Part shown: in pieces, positions 25,977 through 34,162 of the stretch
Layout of the letters: each line of letters starts with the position of its first letter
Position numbering within the stretch: the first letter of the stretch is position 1
DNA from: CAYLPJ01 sp964385465
GTDB lineage: Bacteria; Planctomycetota; Phycisphaerae; SM23-33
Length of the DNA stretch: 46,221 nt
Direction of reading: 5' to 3'
Assembly: GCA_964385465.1 (NCBI GenBank)
Contig: CAYLPJ010000053.1
Span: forward strand, 1-46,221
Made by a program: the position numbers and the translations under genes
Notes under the pieces: model-generated
The model's input: the letters and a program-made list of their open reading frames with translations, nothing else
What the model was told of the DNA's origin: nothing
The model's database searches: none

Positions 25977-26987
25977 ATGAACATCCTCTTCACGTGTGCC
26001 GGTCGGCGCGTGGCGCTGCTCAACGCCTTCCGCACCGCGCTTGACGCCCTCGACGTCGAGGGCCGGTTGATCGCCGCGGACGTGTCGCCGGCCAGCGCGG
26101 CGTATCACACGGCCGACGTCCACGAGCTGGTCCCGCCGGTGGGGCGTGTGGAGTACCTGCCGGCGCTGCTGGAGATGGTCCGCAAGCACCGCGTCGGCCT
26201 GATCGTGCCCCTGACGGACCTGGACCTGCGCTGCCTCGCCCGCCAGGCCCCCCGGTTTGCCGAGCAGGGCTGCACGGTCATGATCGGCACCGAGGCCGAC
26301 GTGAAGATGTGCCGCGACAAGGCCCGAACCAACGACCTGTTCGCCGAGAACGGCCTGGGCTCCATCCGCACCTGCCCCCTCCAGGAGTTCGCCGAAGACC
26401 CGTTCTACCCCTGCTTCGTCAAGCCGATTCGCGGCTCGGCCAGCGTCGGCACGGGGCTGATCCGCAACGAGCGGGAGATGCGGGCCCACGTGGCCACCTA
26501 CGGCGAGCTGCTGCTGGTCCAGGAGTACGTCCCCGGCCAGGAGTACACCATCGACATCTACCGCGACCGACAGGGGACCGTCCATTGCGTCGTGCCACGC
26601 CAGCGCCTGGCCGTCCGCTCCGGCGAGGTCGTCAAAGGCGTGACCGTCAAGGATCCCGACCTGATCGACGCCGCCGAAAAGCTCGCCGGGCTGCTGGGAA
26701 GCGTCTGGGGCGTCTTCTGCTGCCAGTGCCGCCGACAGGCCGACGGGCAGCCCCGGTTCTTCGAGATCAACCCGAGATTCGGCGGCGGCGCGCCGCTGTC
26801 CATCGCCGCCGGCGCCGACCTGCCCCGCTACCTCCTCGAAGAGGTCCTCGGCATGGACATCTCCGCCGAAAAGGACGCCTTCACCGACAACCTCCTCATG
26901 CTCCGCTACGACGAGGCCGTCTTCGTCCCTCTCGGCGACCAGGACCGGGAGGACCTGCCCGGCTTCGATACGCCGAGCTTCCGCTGA
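25977..26987 (+). CDS. ATP-grasp enzyme of the glycan cluster
   Basis: A 336-aa ATP-grasp ligase resembling the carbamoyl-phosphate synthetase large-subunit fold. Motifs are an N-terminal Rossmann-like start (MNILFTCAGRR), the ATP-binding FVKPIRGSASVG (about 140-151), LLVQEYVPGQEYTIDI (about 176-191) and the metal-binding FFEINPRFGGG (about 258-268). It probably joins a carboxylate to an amine or phosphate acceptor. Such genes often occur beside sugar transferases and HAD hydrolases in capsule loci. The start lies 2 nt after the sugar-transferase stop. Confidence 0.85.
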   Translation: MNILFTCAGRRVALLNAFRTALDALDVEGRLIAADVSPASAAYHTADVHELVPPVGRVEYLPALLEMVRKHRVGLIVPLTDLDLRCLARQAPRFAEQGCTVMIGTEADVKMCRDKARTNDLFAENGLGSIRTCPLQEFAEDPFYPCFVKPIRGSASVGTGLIRNEREMRAHVATYGELLLVQEYVPGQEYTIDIYRDRQGTVHCVVPRQRLAVRSGEVVKGVTVKDPDLIDAAEKLAGLLGSVWGVFCCQCRRQADGQPRFFEINPRFGGGAPLSIAAGADLPRYLLEEVLGMDISAEKDAFTDNLLMLRYDEAVFVPLGDQDREDLPGFDTPSFR

Positions 26988-26994
26988 CCCTCAC

Positions 26995-27705
26995 GTGAGC
27001 GACCGCGCCCCCAGACCGACCCGCACGCACGCCCCCCCACGGGCCGTCGTCTTCGACCTCGACGATACCCTCTTCCCCGAACGCGACTACGTCCGCAGCG
27101 GCTACCGCGCCGCCGCCGAGCACCTTCGCGGCCGCGACGCCGGGGCCGATGAGCTTGCCGAATGGCTCTGGCAGCGATTCCTCGCCGGCCGGGCCGACCG
27201 CGCATTCGACGCGATGAACGAGCACTTCGCCCTGGGGCTGTCCGGCGACGAGATCGCCGCGCTGGTGGACGTCTACCGCCGCCATCGCCCGGCCATCCGC
27301 CCTCGCGAGGGCGCGGCCGAGCTTCTGGCGGCCCTGCGGCCGCGGCGGCTGGGGCTGCTGACCGACGGGTACCTGCCTGCCCAGCGGCTGAAGCTCGAGG
27401 CGACAGGCCTGGCCGGGCACTTCGACGCGGTCGTGTTCACCGAGCAGCTCGGGCGGGAGTGCTGGAAGCCCTCGCCGGCGGGGTTCCGGGAGATCGCCCG
27501 GCGGCTGGGGGCGGCGCACCGAGAGTGCGTGTACGTGGGCGACAACCTCGCCAAGGACTTCGTCGCCCCCAACGCCCTCGGCTGGCGGACGGTATGCCTG
27601 CGCTGCGGCGGGCAGGTCCACGCGGCCAGTCCGGCCCCGCCCGGCGGCGAGCCGGACGTCACCATCTCCCGCCTGGCCGACCTGCCGGGCGCGCTGGACG
27701 CGTAG
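26995..27705 (+). CDS. HAD-superfamily phosphatase
   Basis: A 236-aa HAD hydrolase. Motif I is VFDLDDTLFP (about 19-28, nucleophile and acid/base Asp), motif II is LLTDG, motif III has Lys in WKPS and motif IV is VYVGDNLAKDF. A helical cap lies between motifs I and II (about 35-110). It likely removes a phosphate from a sugar or nucleotide intermediate. GTG 26995 starts 7 nt after the ATP-grasp stop. The C-terminal end is Pro-rich. Confidence 0.9.
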   Translation: MSDRAPRPTRTHAPPRAVVFDLDDTLFPERDYVRSGYRAAAEHLRGRDAGADELAEWLWQRFLAGRADRAFDAMNEHFALGLSGDEIAALVDVYRRHRPAIRPREGAAELLAALRPRRLGLLTDGYLPAQRLKLEATGLAGHFDAVVFTEQLGRECWKPSPAGFREIARRLGAAHRECVYVGDNLAKDFVAPNALGWRTVCLRCGGQVHAASPAPPGGEPDVTISRLADLPGALDA

Positions 27706-27714
27706 GGCCCGGCG

Positions 27715-28866
27715 CTACAGCTCGCCGGTCTGGAGGAACTCCCACGCCACCGGCACGGTGACCTTCTTGCCGCCGGCCGACGTGAACCGCACCTCGCCGG
27801 GCTTGAACGCCGCCGAGCGGACGCAGTCGAAGCCGCGCGGCACGCGGGCGACGCCCTCGATGTAGTTCACCGTCGTCGGCTTGCGGGCCGAGAGCTTCAC
27901 CGACGTCGGAATCCCCGCCTTCTTCAGGCAATTGGCCTTCAGCGACGCCGCCAGGCCGTCGGCGAAGAACCCGCAGACGTCCTCCAGGCCCAGGCAGCGG
28001 TTGCGGCCGTCCCAGGGCTCGTTGTGCCGGCCCCGGTTGCTGATCCACAGGATCGTCGCCGGCAGCAACTCGGCGTCCTTCAGCGCGAACCACAGCCAGC
28101 GGTCCTTGCCCACCGTGGCGGTCGTCCACGACGGCGTCTTCGTCGGCTTGGGGAACACCGCGATCAGGTCCGTGTAGCCCAGCCGCGCCGGAAAGGCCGT
28201 GCAGTCCGCCCAAGCCGGGTCCTTCCACAGCGTGGGAACCTTTCGGAGGCTCGTGAACTCCTTGCCGATCGCCAGCGACTGATACTGCCTCTCCGCCGGG
28301 TCGCTCACCACGCCGGGGTTGGTCATCCCCAGCCGGAAGCTGCTGGTCGCCACGCGCATGGCGCCGGGCTCCTCCGGCACGGCCAGTGTGGCGTGGTGCC
28401 CGAGGCTCGTCCGCCCCGACTGGCCCTCCAGCACGTGCTGGACGTAGACGGTGTTCTCCCCCTCGCGCAGCCGCAGGCGCTTGGTCACCGTGCCCGGACG
28501 GACCTGCGTGCGGAGGGTCATCGTCAGGCAGGTCACGCCGCCGGCGGTCTCGGCGCCCTTGCAGGTCCACTTCCGCGTGGCCGTCTCGCCGTGCAGGACG
28601 TGCTGCTCCCCGCGGTAGGCCTCGGCGTTGGCGCCGAAGGGGAAGCAGAAGAAGTCCCCGCGGAGGGGCACGAGGCAGGGCTCGTCGAGGCTTCGCCCCT
28701 CGTGCTGCCACGGGCTGACGTAATACGGCTGGACCGGCTCGTCGGTGTCGGCGAAGAACGTCACCGGCGCCATGTGCCCGCCCAACTCGGTGACGGCCAG
28801 CGTGACCTGCTCGTTGCCGACCACCCACGCCGGCTGACTCTCGACGACCTCGCGCTTGACCTTCAT
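27715..28866 (-). CDS. Galactose-mutarotase-like protein
   Basis: A 383-aa beta-sandwich protein. VTELGGHMAPVTFF, the PYYVSPWQHEG segment and GHHATLAVPE recall the aldose 1-epimerase/DUF4432 superfamily fold, but not all catalytic His/Glu residues are evident to me. No signal peptide is seen, so it is probably cytosolic. The ATG at 28866 has AAAGGAG 7 nt upstream. It is a solo gene, convergent with the glycan cluster; its link to sugar metabolism is inferred from fold only. Confidence 0.7.
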   Translation of the reverse strand: MKVKREVVESQPAWVVGNEQVTLAVTELGGHMAPVTFFADTDEPVQPYYVSPWQHEGRSLDEPCLVPLRGDFFCFPFGANAEAYRGEQHVLHGETATRKWTCKGAETAGGVTCLTMTLRTQVRPGTVTKRLRLREGENTVYVQHVLEGQSGRTSLGHHATLAVPEEPGAMRVATSSFRLGMTNPGVVSDPAERQYQSLAIGKEFTSLRKVPTLWKDPAWADCTAFPARLGYTDLIAVFPKPTKTPSWTTATVGKDRWLWFALKDAELLPATILWISNRGRHNEPWDGRNRCLGLEDVCGFFADGLAASLKANCLKKAGIPTSVKLSARKPTTVNYIEGVARVPRGFDCVRSAAFKPGEVRFTSAGGKKVTVPVAWEFLQTGEL

Positions 28867-29056
28867 TCGGCGGCTCCTTTGGACGTGTCCACTTTCACGG
28901 CGAACGGGAACTGCGCGGCCGATCGTACGCTCCCGCGGCCGGAGAGGAAAGACCGAATCGCCCCCGACCACGCCCAAACGACTCACGGGCCCGGGCGTTC
29001 GCGTCGAAGCCCCCCGGCTCGGCACCGGTCTTCACTCCGTAAGCGGCTCGGGCGCG

Positions 29057-29085
29057 TTGTGGTCTTCGGGCCGCCGCGGTATAAT
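29057..29085 (+). promoter_or_regulatory. Promoter for tRNA-Pro
   Basis: TTGTGG (29057-29062), 17 nt, TATAAT (29080-29085), with a start near 29092, about 9 nt before the tRNA. Confidence 0.55.
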
Positions 29086-29100
29086 CGCAGGCGTTCGTCG

Positions 29101-29175
29101 CGGGGCGTAGCTCAGCTTGGCTAGAGCGCGTGCTTTGGGTGCACGAGGCCGCCGGTTCAAATCCGGCCGCCCCGA
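29101..29175 (+). tRNA. tRNA-Pro(TGG)
   Basis: A 75-nt cloverleaf. The acceptor CGGGGCG pairs with CGCCCCG, the anticodon stem CGTGC/GCACG holds loop TTTGGGT (anticodon TGG), and the T-loop is TTCAAAT. The C1-G72 pair is usual for bacterial tRNA-Pro. Its 3' half overlaps, in antisense, the end of the large serine recombinase gene, marking it as the insertion target of the phage-derived element. Confidence 0.95.
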
Positions 29176-30656
29176 CTTGTTCGGACAGGAAGCCGTTCAG
29201 CGATAAGGCTGAACGGCTTTCTCTTTTCTAGGCAGAGAGTTGTGTCGCTCAAGGTCCGGTTCAAAGAAAACGCCCGCAAAATCCGTTGTTTGGATTCCTG
29301 ATTTGAACCGTTCCAGACTTCCACGGCGTTCTGCGTGAAGTCGTAGACCGCGCGAGCCATGTCACCGCAAGCCGGATCAATGTCACTGCAAGCCGCCAGG
29401 GCCCTATCGACCTCCTGAATCTGCCCCTGCAGCATTGTCGATCTGTCCTGGAATGTCACCGCATCGACGTGGCCTTGGAGGTACAGCGAGAGCAGACGCT
29501 CGTTCTGCTTCTCGTGCTCGGCCTTCTTTCGGGCGAGGATACGCCTCTGCTGCTGATCGTCGCGGCGCAAATGCTTGAACCCCTCATCCAGGGCCACGCC
29601 GAACCATTCCGACAGTTCGGGCGTCGGCATCTTCAACGCGTCCAGCTCGGCGAGGACGGCATCCTCGAGGTCCGCCTCGCGCCAACGGACAATCGGGTGG
29701 TCGTCGCCCCGGCGGTTGTTCGCGCAGCGGTAGTACATGTGCACTCTGACCGTGCCGTCCCTTCGCTTCCGCCGGATGCGCTCGCCGGTGACCATGCTGC
29801 CGCAGTGCTCGCAGAGCAGCAGGCCGTTGGCGAAGGTGTGTGTGAACCGATGTGTGCGTCGATTCTTGCCCTTCAGCAGGTCGCGGCAAAGCTGGAACGT
29901 GCCTCGATCGACCAGAGGCCGGTGCTTGCCGGGGTAGATCTGGCCCTTCCACACGATGTCGCCGACGTAGAACCGGTTGGCCAGCATGTAGGATATGCTG
30001 CCCGGGCACATGCGGGGCGCGCTGGGCCGATAGACGAAGCCTTCCTCCCTCAACTGCCCGCCGATCATGTCGAATGTCATGCCGCCTTGCGAATACAGCT
30101 CGAAGACGCGGACTACCAGCTTCGACTTCGCCGGGTGCGGCTTGATCGGTTCGTCCCGGTCATCGCTGTTCATGTAGCCGTACGGAACGCCGCACGGCAT
30201 CCAGCCCTGGCGGATCTTCTCTTCCTGGCCCTTGCGGACCTCCTGGCGAAGGTTGTCGCTGTAGTACTGGCTGATGGCGGCCATCACGTTGAAGCTGAGC
30301 GCCCCGGCGGCGCCGGGCCCGAACTCGTTGTCGACGAACGCCATCTTCACGCCGCAGGTATCCTCGAGCTCCTGCATGCGCACGGCGTCGCGCATGTTCC
30401 GGCAGATACGGTCGAGCTTGTGGGCAAGGACGGCCCCGATCTTTAGCCGCTTGGCGTTCTTCTTCGCCCACCGGTACATCTCGTTGAAGGCGACGCGAGC
30501 CGCTCCGCGCCGAGCGGACTCGGCGATGACGAACTCGCGGATGACGGTCCAGCCTTCGCGCTGGGCCTTGTCACGGTTGATCCGAATCTGCGCGTCAAGC
30601 GAATAGCCTTCGCTCTGCTCCCGCGAGGAAACCCTTGCCCAGATCACCACGTTCAT
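29157..30656 (-). CDS. Large serine recombinase
   Basis: A 499-aa integrase/excisionase of the serine family. The catalytic N-terminal domain (about 1-150) has ARVSSREQ with Ser10 as nucleophile. A recombinase domain (about 165-270) follows, then a zinc ribbon with C282, C285 and C311 and a long Arg/Gln/Glu-rich coiled coil (about 360-440). The ATG at 30656 has GGAAGGAG upstream and overlaps the preceding gene's stop (ATGA). The last six residues and the stop lie within the tRNA-Pro gene, and about 22 C-terminal residues are encoded across tRNA plus terminator, so the C-terminus depends on integration and would change after excision. That the element attaches at this tRNA is inferred from this adjacency. 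Confidence 0.92.
   Translation of the reverse strand: MNVVIWARVSSREQSEGYSLDAQIRINRDKAQREGWTVIREFVIAESARRGAARVAFNEMYRWAKKNAKRLKIGAVLAHKLDRICRNMRDAVRMQELEDTCGVKMAFVDNEFGPGAAGALSFNVMAAISQYYSDNLRQEVRKGQEEKIRQGWMPCGVPYGYMNSDDRDEPIKPHPAKSKLVVRVFELYSQGGMTFDMIGGQLREEGFVYRPSAPRMCPGSISYMLANRFYVGDIVWKGQIYPGKHRPLVDRGTFQLCRDLLKGKNRRTHRFTHTFANGLLLCEHCGSMVTGERIRRKRRDGTVRVHMYYRCANNRRGDDHPIVRWREADLEDAVLAELDALKMPTPELSEWFGVALDEGFKHLRRDDQQQRRILARKKAEHEKQNERLLSLYLQGHVDAVTFQDRSTMLQGQIQEVDRALAACSDIDPACGDMARAVYDFTQNAVEVWNGSNQESKQRILRAFSLNRTLSDTTLCLEKRKPFSLIAERLPVRTSRGGRI
29191..29228 (+). terminator. Intrinsic terminator after tRNA-Pro
   Basis: AGCCGTTCAG (29191-29200), loop CGATAAGG, CTGAACGGCT (29209-29218), then TTCTCTTTT. 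It is a strong 10-bp stem with a T-rich tail in the tRNA orientation. The recombinase's antisense coding end runs through it. Confidence 0.8.
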
Positions 30657-30940
30657 TCGCGCACTCCTTCCTGTCCAGCCTGGTAGAAGACCATCGCAAT
30701 CCGCTTGACGTTGACCAGCATCTCAATGGCCTCTTTCCGGTCGACTTCGCGTTGGAGGTATCGGCCCCATACGTCCTGCGTTCGGGCGACCAATCCCTCG
30801 GAAATCCATGCTGTTTCCAGCGGCCCGTCGCCGCCGGCCGGGTCACACTGAGCCTCAACGTTCAAAGACTGTCCAGTCGGTTCCTGCCCATCCGGCGAGA
30901 TTCTCTGGACTGGCTCGCAGAGGCATGTCTGGCCGCTCAC
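30653..30940 (-). CDS. Small protein of unknown function in the recombinase operon
   Basis: A 95-aa protein from GTG 30940. The N-terminal half is Gln/Gly/Pro-rich with three Cys; the C-terminal half (about 48-90) is amphipathic helix (GLVARTQDVWGRYLQREVDR). It overlaps its upstream gene by GTGA and the recombinase by ATGA, so all three are translationally coupled. A recombination directionality factor is a reasonable guess from position and size, but there is no motif to show it. Confidence 0.6.
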   Translation of the reverse strand: MSGQTCLCEPVQRISPDGQEPTGQSLNVEAQCDPAGGDGPLETAWISEGLVARTQDVWGRYLQREVDRKEAIEMLVNVKRIAMVFYQAGQEGVRE

Positions 30941-31479
30941 CGCAGCGCCTCCGCATCAATCCCCATCTCCTCGAGATGCTCTCGGATGCGCCGGACGGCC
31001 TTGTTGACCGTGTTCCATTCGCAGTCGAGCTTGCGCGCGACACCCGCCTTCGTCATACCTGCCGCCAATCCCCTGGCGACGGCCTGGTCGAACTGCGACA
31101 GGCCGCCAATCCCCTGTTCGACGTCCACTTTCAGCGCATAGTCGACCTCGATGCACGGCTCGGGGCCGACGTACGTCCCATCCTCGTGGACGCCCAGGCT
31201 GCGGAGGTATCGATCGAAGCCCTGGCGGTCCCGGCAGCGGCCGCGCATCAGGAACAGCAAGTGGCGGTTGATCGCTGCGTATAGCGCGGTCTGCTCCGTG
31301 GCCCCGTTGGCATGATCGGGGTCGTAGTCGAACTTGATGATGAGGATGGCCAGTTCCTGCATCAGGTCCGCCCAGTCGCGCTTGGGGAAGCCCATCGCCT
31401 TGATGCGGCTGAACGCCAAGCTCGCCTTCCACGCCTCAAACGCTCCTTCGTACTGGTCCAGCAGTTGCTTTTCAGTCAT
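30937..31479 (-). CDS. Sigma-like / HTH regulator of the element
   Basis: A protein of about 180 aa. A helical N-terminal part (DWADLMQELAILIIKFDYDP) looks like sigma region 2, and the C-terminal part (about 130-172) has a sigma-4-like HTH (AAGMTKAGVARKLDCEWNTV). It resembles phage late-gene or sigma-like activators. ATG 31479 has AAGGA 9 nt upstream; a longer in-frame start at 31602 adds an atypical 41-residue N-terminus. It heads the leftward operon and faces the TGTCAG array, so it may bind there or be controlled from it. Confidence 0.6.
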   Translation of the reverse strand: MTEKQLLDQYEGAFEAWKASLAFSRIKAMGFPKRDWADLMQELAILIIKFDYDPDHANGATEQTALYAAINRHLLFLMRGRCRDRQGFDRYLRSLGVHEDGTYVGPEPCIEVDYALKVDVEQGIGGLSQFDQAVARGLAAGMTKAGVARKLDCEWNTVNKAVRRIREHLEEMGIDAEALR

Positions 31480-31848
31480 CGCGATCCGTCCTTCGAAACA
31501 GGGATTGATCTCACGGTCGGGCCATTCCCAACCGCCGATCGCGATGCTCAGGGGGAGAGCGGTGACATAGATGTAGAGCCGGAGCTGTCTGGCGAAAGCC
31601 ATATGTCAGGAAGGCTGTCAGAAGGCTGTCAGGGCTTGCAGTGACATGTCAGACATATGTCAGACATGTGTTTTGCGGGGAGAGCGAACTGCGATTGGTG
31701 CTTTCCAACGGGCGACTTGCACGTTGCGGCGCGGTGACATGGCCGGTTGGGGCGATGGCACTGCATGCGATGTTTACCCCCGAGCGGCAAATAACCCTTG
31801 CGAGCGGACGAGGCACAGACGCCCCAGTCCGAGCAAGGGAGTCCAAGA
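31480..31848. other. Divergent regulatory region of the element
   Basis: 369 nt without a supported gene between the leftward and rightward phage operons. It contains the TGTCAG array (31604-31663). No consensus promoter hexamers stand out. Confidence 0.5.
31604..31663. promoter_or_regulatory. Helically phased TGTCAG operator array
   Basis: TGTCAG occurs at 31604, 31616, 31627, 31647 and 31658, spaced 12, 11, 20 and 11 bp, that is about one or two helical turns. Two sites are embedded in palindromes, TGACATGTCA (31642-31651) and GACATATGTC (31652-31661). The layout fits cooperative binding of a repressor or activator between divergent operons. Confidence 0.6.
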
Positions 31849-32673
31849 ATGCCGCAGACAGAGACCAAGGGCCTGTTGATCGACCTGGGGGTGCTGACCG
31901 CTGAGACGGCAGACGAGTACCACGCGAAGGCCGGCGAGTACCTCAGCAGCCACCTCCTCCTGGACTTCATGAAATCCCCCCGGCTGTATCTCAGGAAGGT
32001 ACAGGGCCTGGCACGGGACAAGGACACGAGCGCCTTCTTCCTCGGCCGAGCGACACACGTGCGTATCCTCGAAGGCCGGGGCGCCTTCCAAGCTCAGTAC
32101 GCTACGGACTGGCCGATCAACCGCACGACGGGGAAGCCTTACCACGGCAACACGAAGGTCGTGGCCGAGTGGAAGGCCGCGCACGCCAAGCCCACCCTCA
32201 CTCTCCAGCAGACACGCGAGATCGAGGAGCTGGCTGCCGGTGTGGAGATGAACGATGAGGCGATGGAGTTGCTTCGCCACGGCCGATCCGAGGGCGTTCT
32301 GCGGACCACGTACTGCGACACGCTCTGCCAGTCACGGTTCGACTGGGTGCATCCGGACCATGGCTTGGTGGACCTCAAGACCACCGCTGATCTCGACTAC
32401 TTCGCTGTCCAGGGGAGAAGGTATCGCTACGCCAACCAGATGGCCTTCTACCAGGCTGTGCTCGAAGCCGTCATCGGTGAATCCATCCCCGTTCACGTGA
32501 TCGCTGTCGAGAAGCAGGAGCCGTACCGCTGCGGGGTCTGGCCGTTCGGCAAGAACACTCTCGCCATGGCCCGCAAGGAGAACGAGGCCGCCATCCGGAG
32601 GCTGCGTGTGGCCTGTGCGAGGAACGAGTTCCCCACGGGCTACGAGGAGATGCGCACTCTCGACTTCCCCTGA
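31849..32673 (+). CDS. PD-(D/E)XK nuclease, RecE/DUF3799-like
   Basis: A 274-aa phage exonuclease-type protein. FFLGRATHVRILEG (about 64-77) is the typical helix. The catalytic core shows RFDWV followed by LVDLKTT (about 173-179, Asp...Asp-x-Lys), then QMAFYQ (about 200). It would resect double-strand ends to make 3' overhangs for annealing recombination. The start at 31849 has AGGGAG 8 nt upstream. It opens the rightward operon, in which the Sak4-like ATPase and DUF669 protein follow. Confidence 0.8.
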   Translation: MPQTETKGLLIDLGVLTAETADEYHAKAGEYLSSHLLLDFMKSPRLYLRKVQGLARDKDTSAFFLGRATHVRILEGRGAFQAQYATDWPINRTTGKPYHGNTKVVAEWKAAHAKPTLTLQQTREIEELAAGVEMNDEAMELLRHGRSEGVLRTTYCDTLCQSRFDWVHPDHGLVDLKTTADLDYFAVQGRRYRYANQMAFYQAVLEAVIGESIPVHVIAVEKQEPYRCGVWPFGKNTLAMARKENEAAIRRLRVACARNEFPTGYEEMRTLDFP

Positions 32674-32683
32674 TCGCTCCTTC

Positions 32684-32765
32684 GCGCCCGGGTGGGCCGG
32701 CGTGCCGTGTGGCAGGGATGCCTTCACGGAAGAACGCGGCCGGACTCCCTCGCCCACCCGGGCGC
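32684..32765. repeat. 14-bp perfect inverted repeat
   Basis: Arms at 32684-32697 and 32752-32765 are exact reverse complements (GCGCCCGGGTGGGC) around 54 nt. It lies between the nuclease stop and the tRNA-like sequence. It is too widely spaced for a simple terminator. Confidence 0.6.
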
Positions 32766-32770
32766 CCTCC

Positions 32771-32834
32771 GGCAGGGCCGGGCTACCGAGGCCTCATAAG
32801 CCTTGGGACGCGGGTTCGACTCCCGCACCTGCCA
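32771..32834 (+). tRNA. tRNA-Met(CAT)-like gene, short D-arm
   Basis: The 3' part is normal: anticodon stem GAGGC/GCCTT with loop CTCATAA (CAT), T-arm GCGGG/CCCGC with loop TTCGACT, and CCTGCC pairing with 5' GGCAGG in the acceptor (6 bp, seventh pair mismatched), discriminator A. The segment between acceptor and anticodon stem is only about 10 nt, so no normal D-arm forms, and the total is 64 nt. It may be a degenerate phage tRNA. Confidence 0.45.
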
Positions 32835-32894
32835 GTTGGCTGGCCAGCCATGGTGTGACGGAAAACGAGAACCACGACCAAGAAGGAATCGCCC

Positions 32895-33689
32895 ATGAGC
32901 TTGATGAAGCAAGTCCATAGCGGCCGACGCCACTCGCCACCGAGACTGCTGATCTACGGAACCGAGGGCATCGGCAAATCTACCACGGCGGCCCAGGCGC
33001 CCAACCCGATCTTCATTCCGACCGAGGACGGCCTGGACCAGATTGACTGCAACTCGTTCCCGCTGGCCCAGACACTGGCCGACGTCCAGGCGGCCCTCCA
33101 GGCACTGCTCCAGGAGCAGCACGACTTCGAGACGGTCGTCCTCGACTCGGCCGACTGGCTGGAGCGCCTGATCTGGGATTCCCTGTGCGAGCAGTACGGG
33201 GTCACCAGCATCGAGAAGGTCGATGGCGGCTACGCCAAGGGCTACACGCACGCACTGACGCCCTGGCGGTCGATCCTCAGCGATCTCAACGCACTCCGCA
33301 GCCAGCGGGGCATGTGCGTGATCCTGCTGGCCCACGCCAAGGTCGAGAAGTTCGATGACCCCGAGCACTCGGCCTACGACCGCTACTCGCCTCGTCTGCA
33401 CAAGCACGCGACGGCCCTGATCACCGAGTGGGTCGACGCCGTGCTGTTCGCGACCCGCAAGATCATCACCAAAACCGAGGAGGCCGGCTTCAACCGCACC
33501 CGTACCACGGCGGCCGGCCTGGGCAAGGACGGGGGCGAGCGCATTCTGCGGTGCGTCGGCAGCCCCGCCTGCGTGGCGAAGAACCGCTACGACCTGCCGC
33601 CCGAGTTGCCCCTGTCGTGGCCTGACCTGATGCAGGCCCTGATCGACGCCCCGAACCCCGAGACCAACCCCGACAGCAAGGAGAGCTGA
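32895..33689 (+). CDS. Sak4-like AAA ATPase
   Basis: A 264-aa phage nucleotide-binding protein (AAA_24 type). Walker A is GTEGIGKST (about 22-30) and Walker B is TVVLDSAD (about 81-88). A RecA-like core is expected. Sak4 proteins promote single-strand annealing with their cognate SSB, and the next gene fits that partner. The C-terminus is Pro/Asn/Ser-rich. The ATG at 32895 has AAGGAA 8 nt upstream. Confidence 0.82.
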   Translation: MSLMKQVHSGRRHSPPRLLIYGTEGIGKSTTAAQAPNPIFIPTEDGLDQIDCNSFPLAQTLADVQAALQALLQEQHDFETVVLDSADWLERLIWDSLCEQYGVTSIEKVDGGYAKGYTHALTPWRSILSDLNALRSQRGMCVILLAHAKVEKFDDPEHSAYDRYSPRLHKHATALITEWVDAVLFATRKIITKTEEAGFNRTRTTAAGLGKDGGERILRCVGSPACVAKNRYDLPPELPLSWPDLMQALIDAPNPETNPDSKES

Positions 33690-33693
33690 CCCC

Positions 33694-34152
33694 ATGGCAA
33701 ACCTGAACGGATTCAATGCGAACGAAGTCGAACCCACCACGTCATTCGACCCGATCCCCGCGGGCAAGTACCTCGCGGCGGTCACCGAGTCGGAAATGAA
33801 GCCGACCAAAAGCGGCAACGGCAGCTACCTCCAGCTGACCTTCACGATCGTGGATGGCGAGTACAAGAACCGCGTCCTCTGGGCCCGGCTGAACCTCAAC
33901 AACCCCAACGCCACGGCTGTCAAGATCGCCCGGGGCGAACTCTCGGCCATCTGCCGGGCCGTTGGGGTGATGCAGCCCAAGGACAGCGTCGAGCTGCACA
34001 ACATCCCGCTGGTCATCGTCGTGAAGCTCAAGAAGCGCCAGGACACTGGCGAGCTGACCAACGAGATCAAGGGCTACGAGCCCAAGGCGGCCGCTGCCAG
34101 CCAGCCGCAGCAGGCCCCGTCGGGTGACAACACGCCGCCCTGGAAGCGATAG
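33694..34152 (+). CDS. DUF669-type ssDNA-binding protein
   Basis: A 152-aa protein. Its beta-rich body (about 15-115) and PAGKYLAAVTESEMKPTKSG opening match DUF669-type phage proteins. The tail is disordered and ends TPPWKR, like the terminal tail of single-strand-binding proteins. It starts 4 nt after the Sak4-like gene with an AAGGAG site, so it is the likely SSB partner. Confidence 0.75.
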   Translation: MANLNGFNANEVEPTTSFDPIPAGKYLAAVTESEMKPTKSGNGSYLQLTFTIVDGEYKNRVLWARLNLNNPNATAVKIARGELSAICRAVGVMQPKDSVELHNIPLVIVVKLKKRQDTGELTNEIKGYEPKAAAASQPQQAPSGDNTPPWKR

Positions 34153-34162
34153 GAGGTGCGGC

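Noticed and set aside
24044..26035. Extension of the beta-propeller gene to 26035
   Set aside because: The upstream part is antisense to the epimerase and sugar transferase. The signal peptide and ribosome-binding site place the start at 24043.
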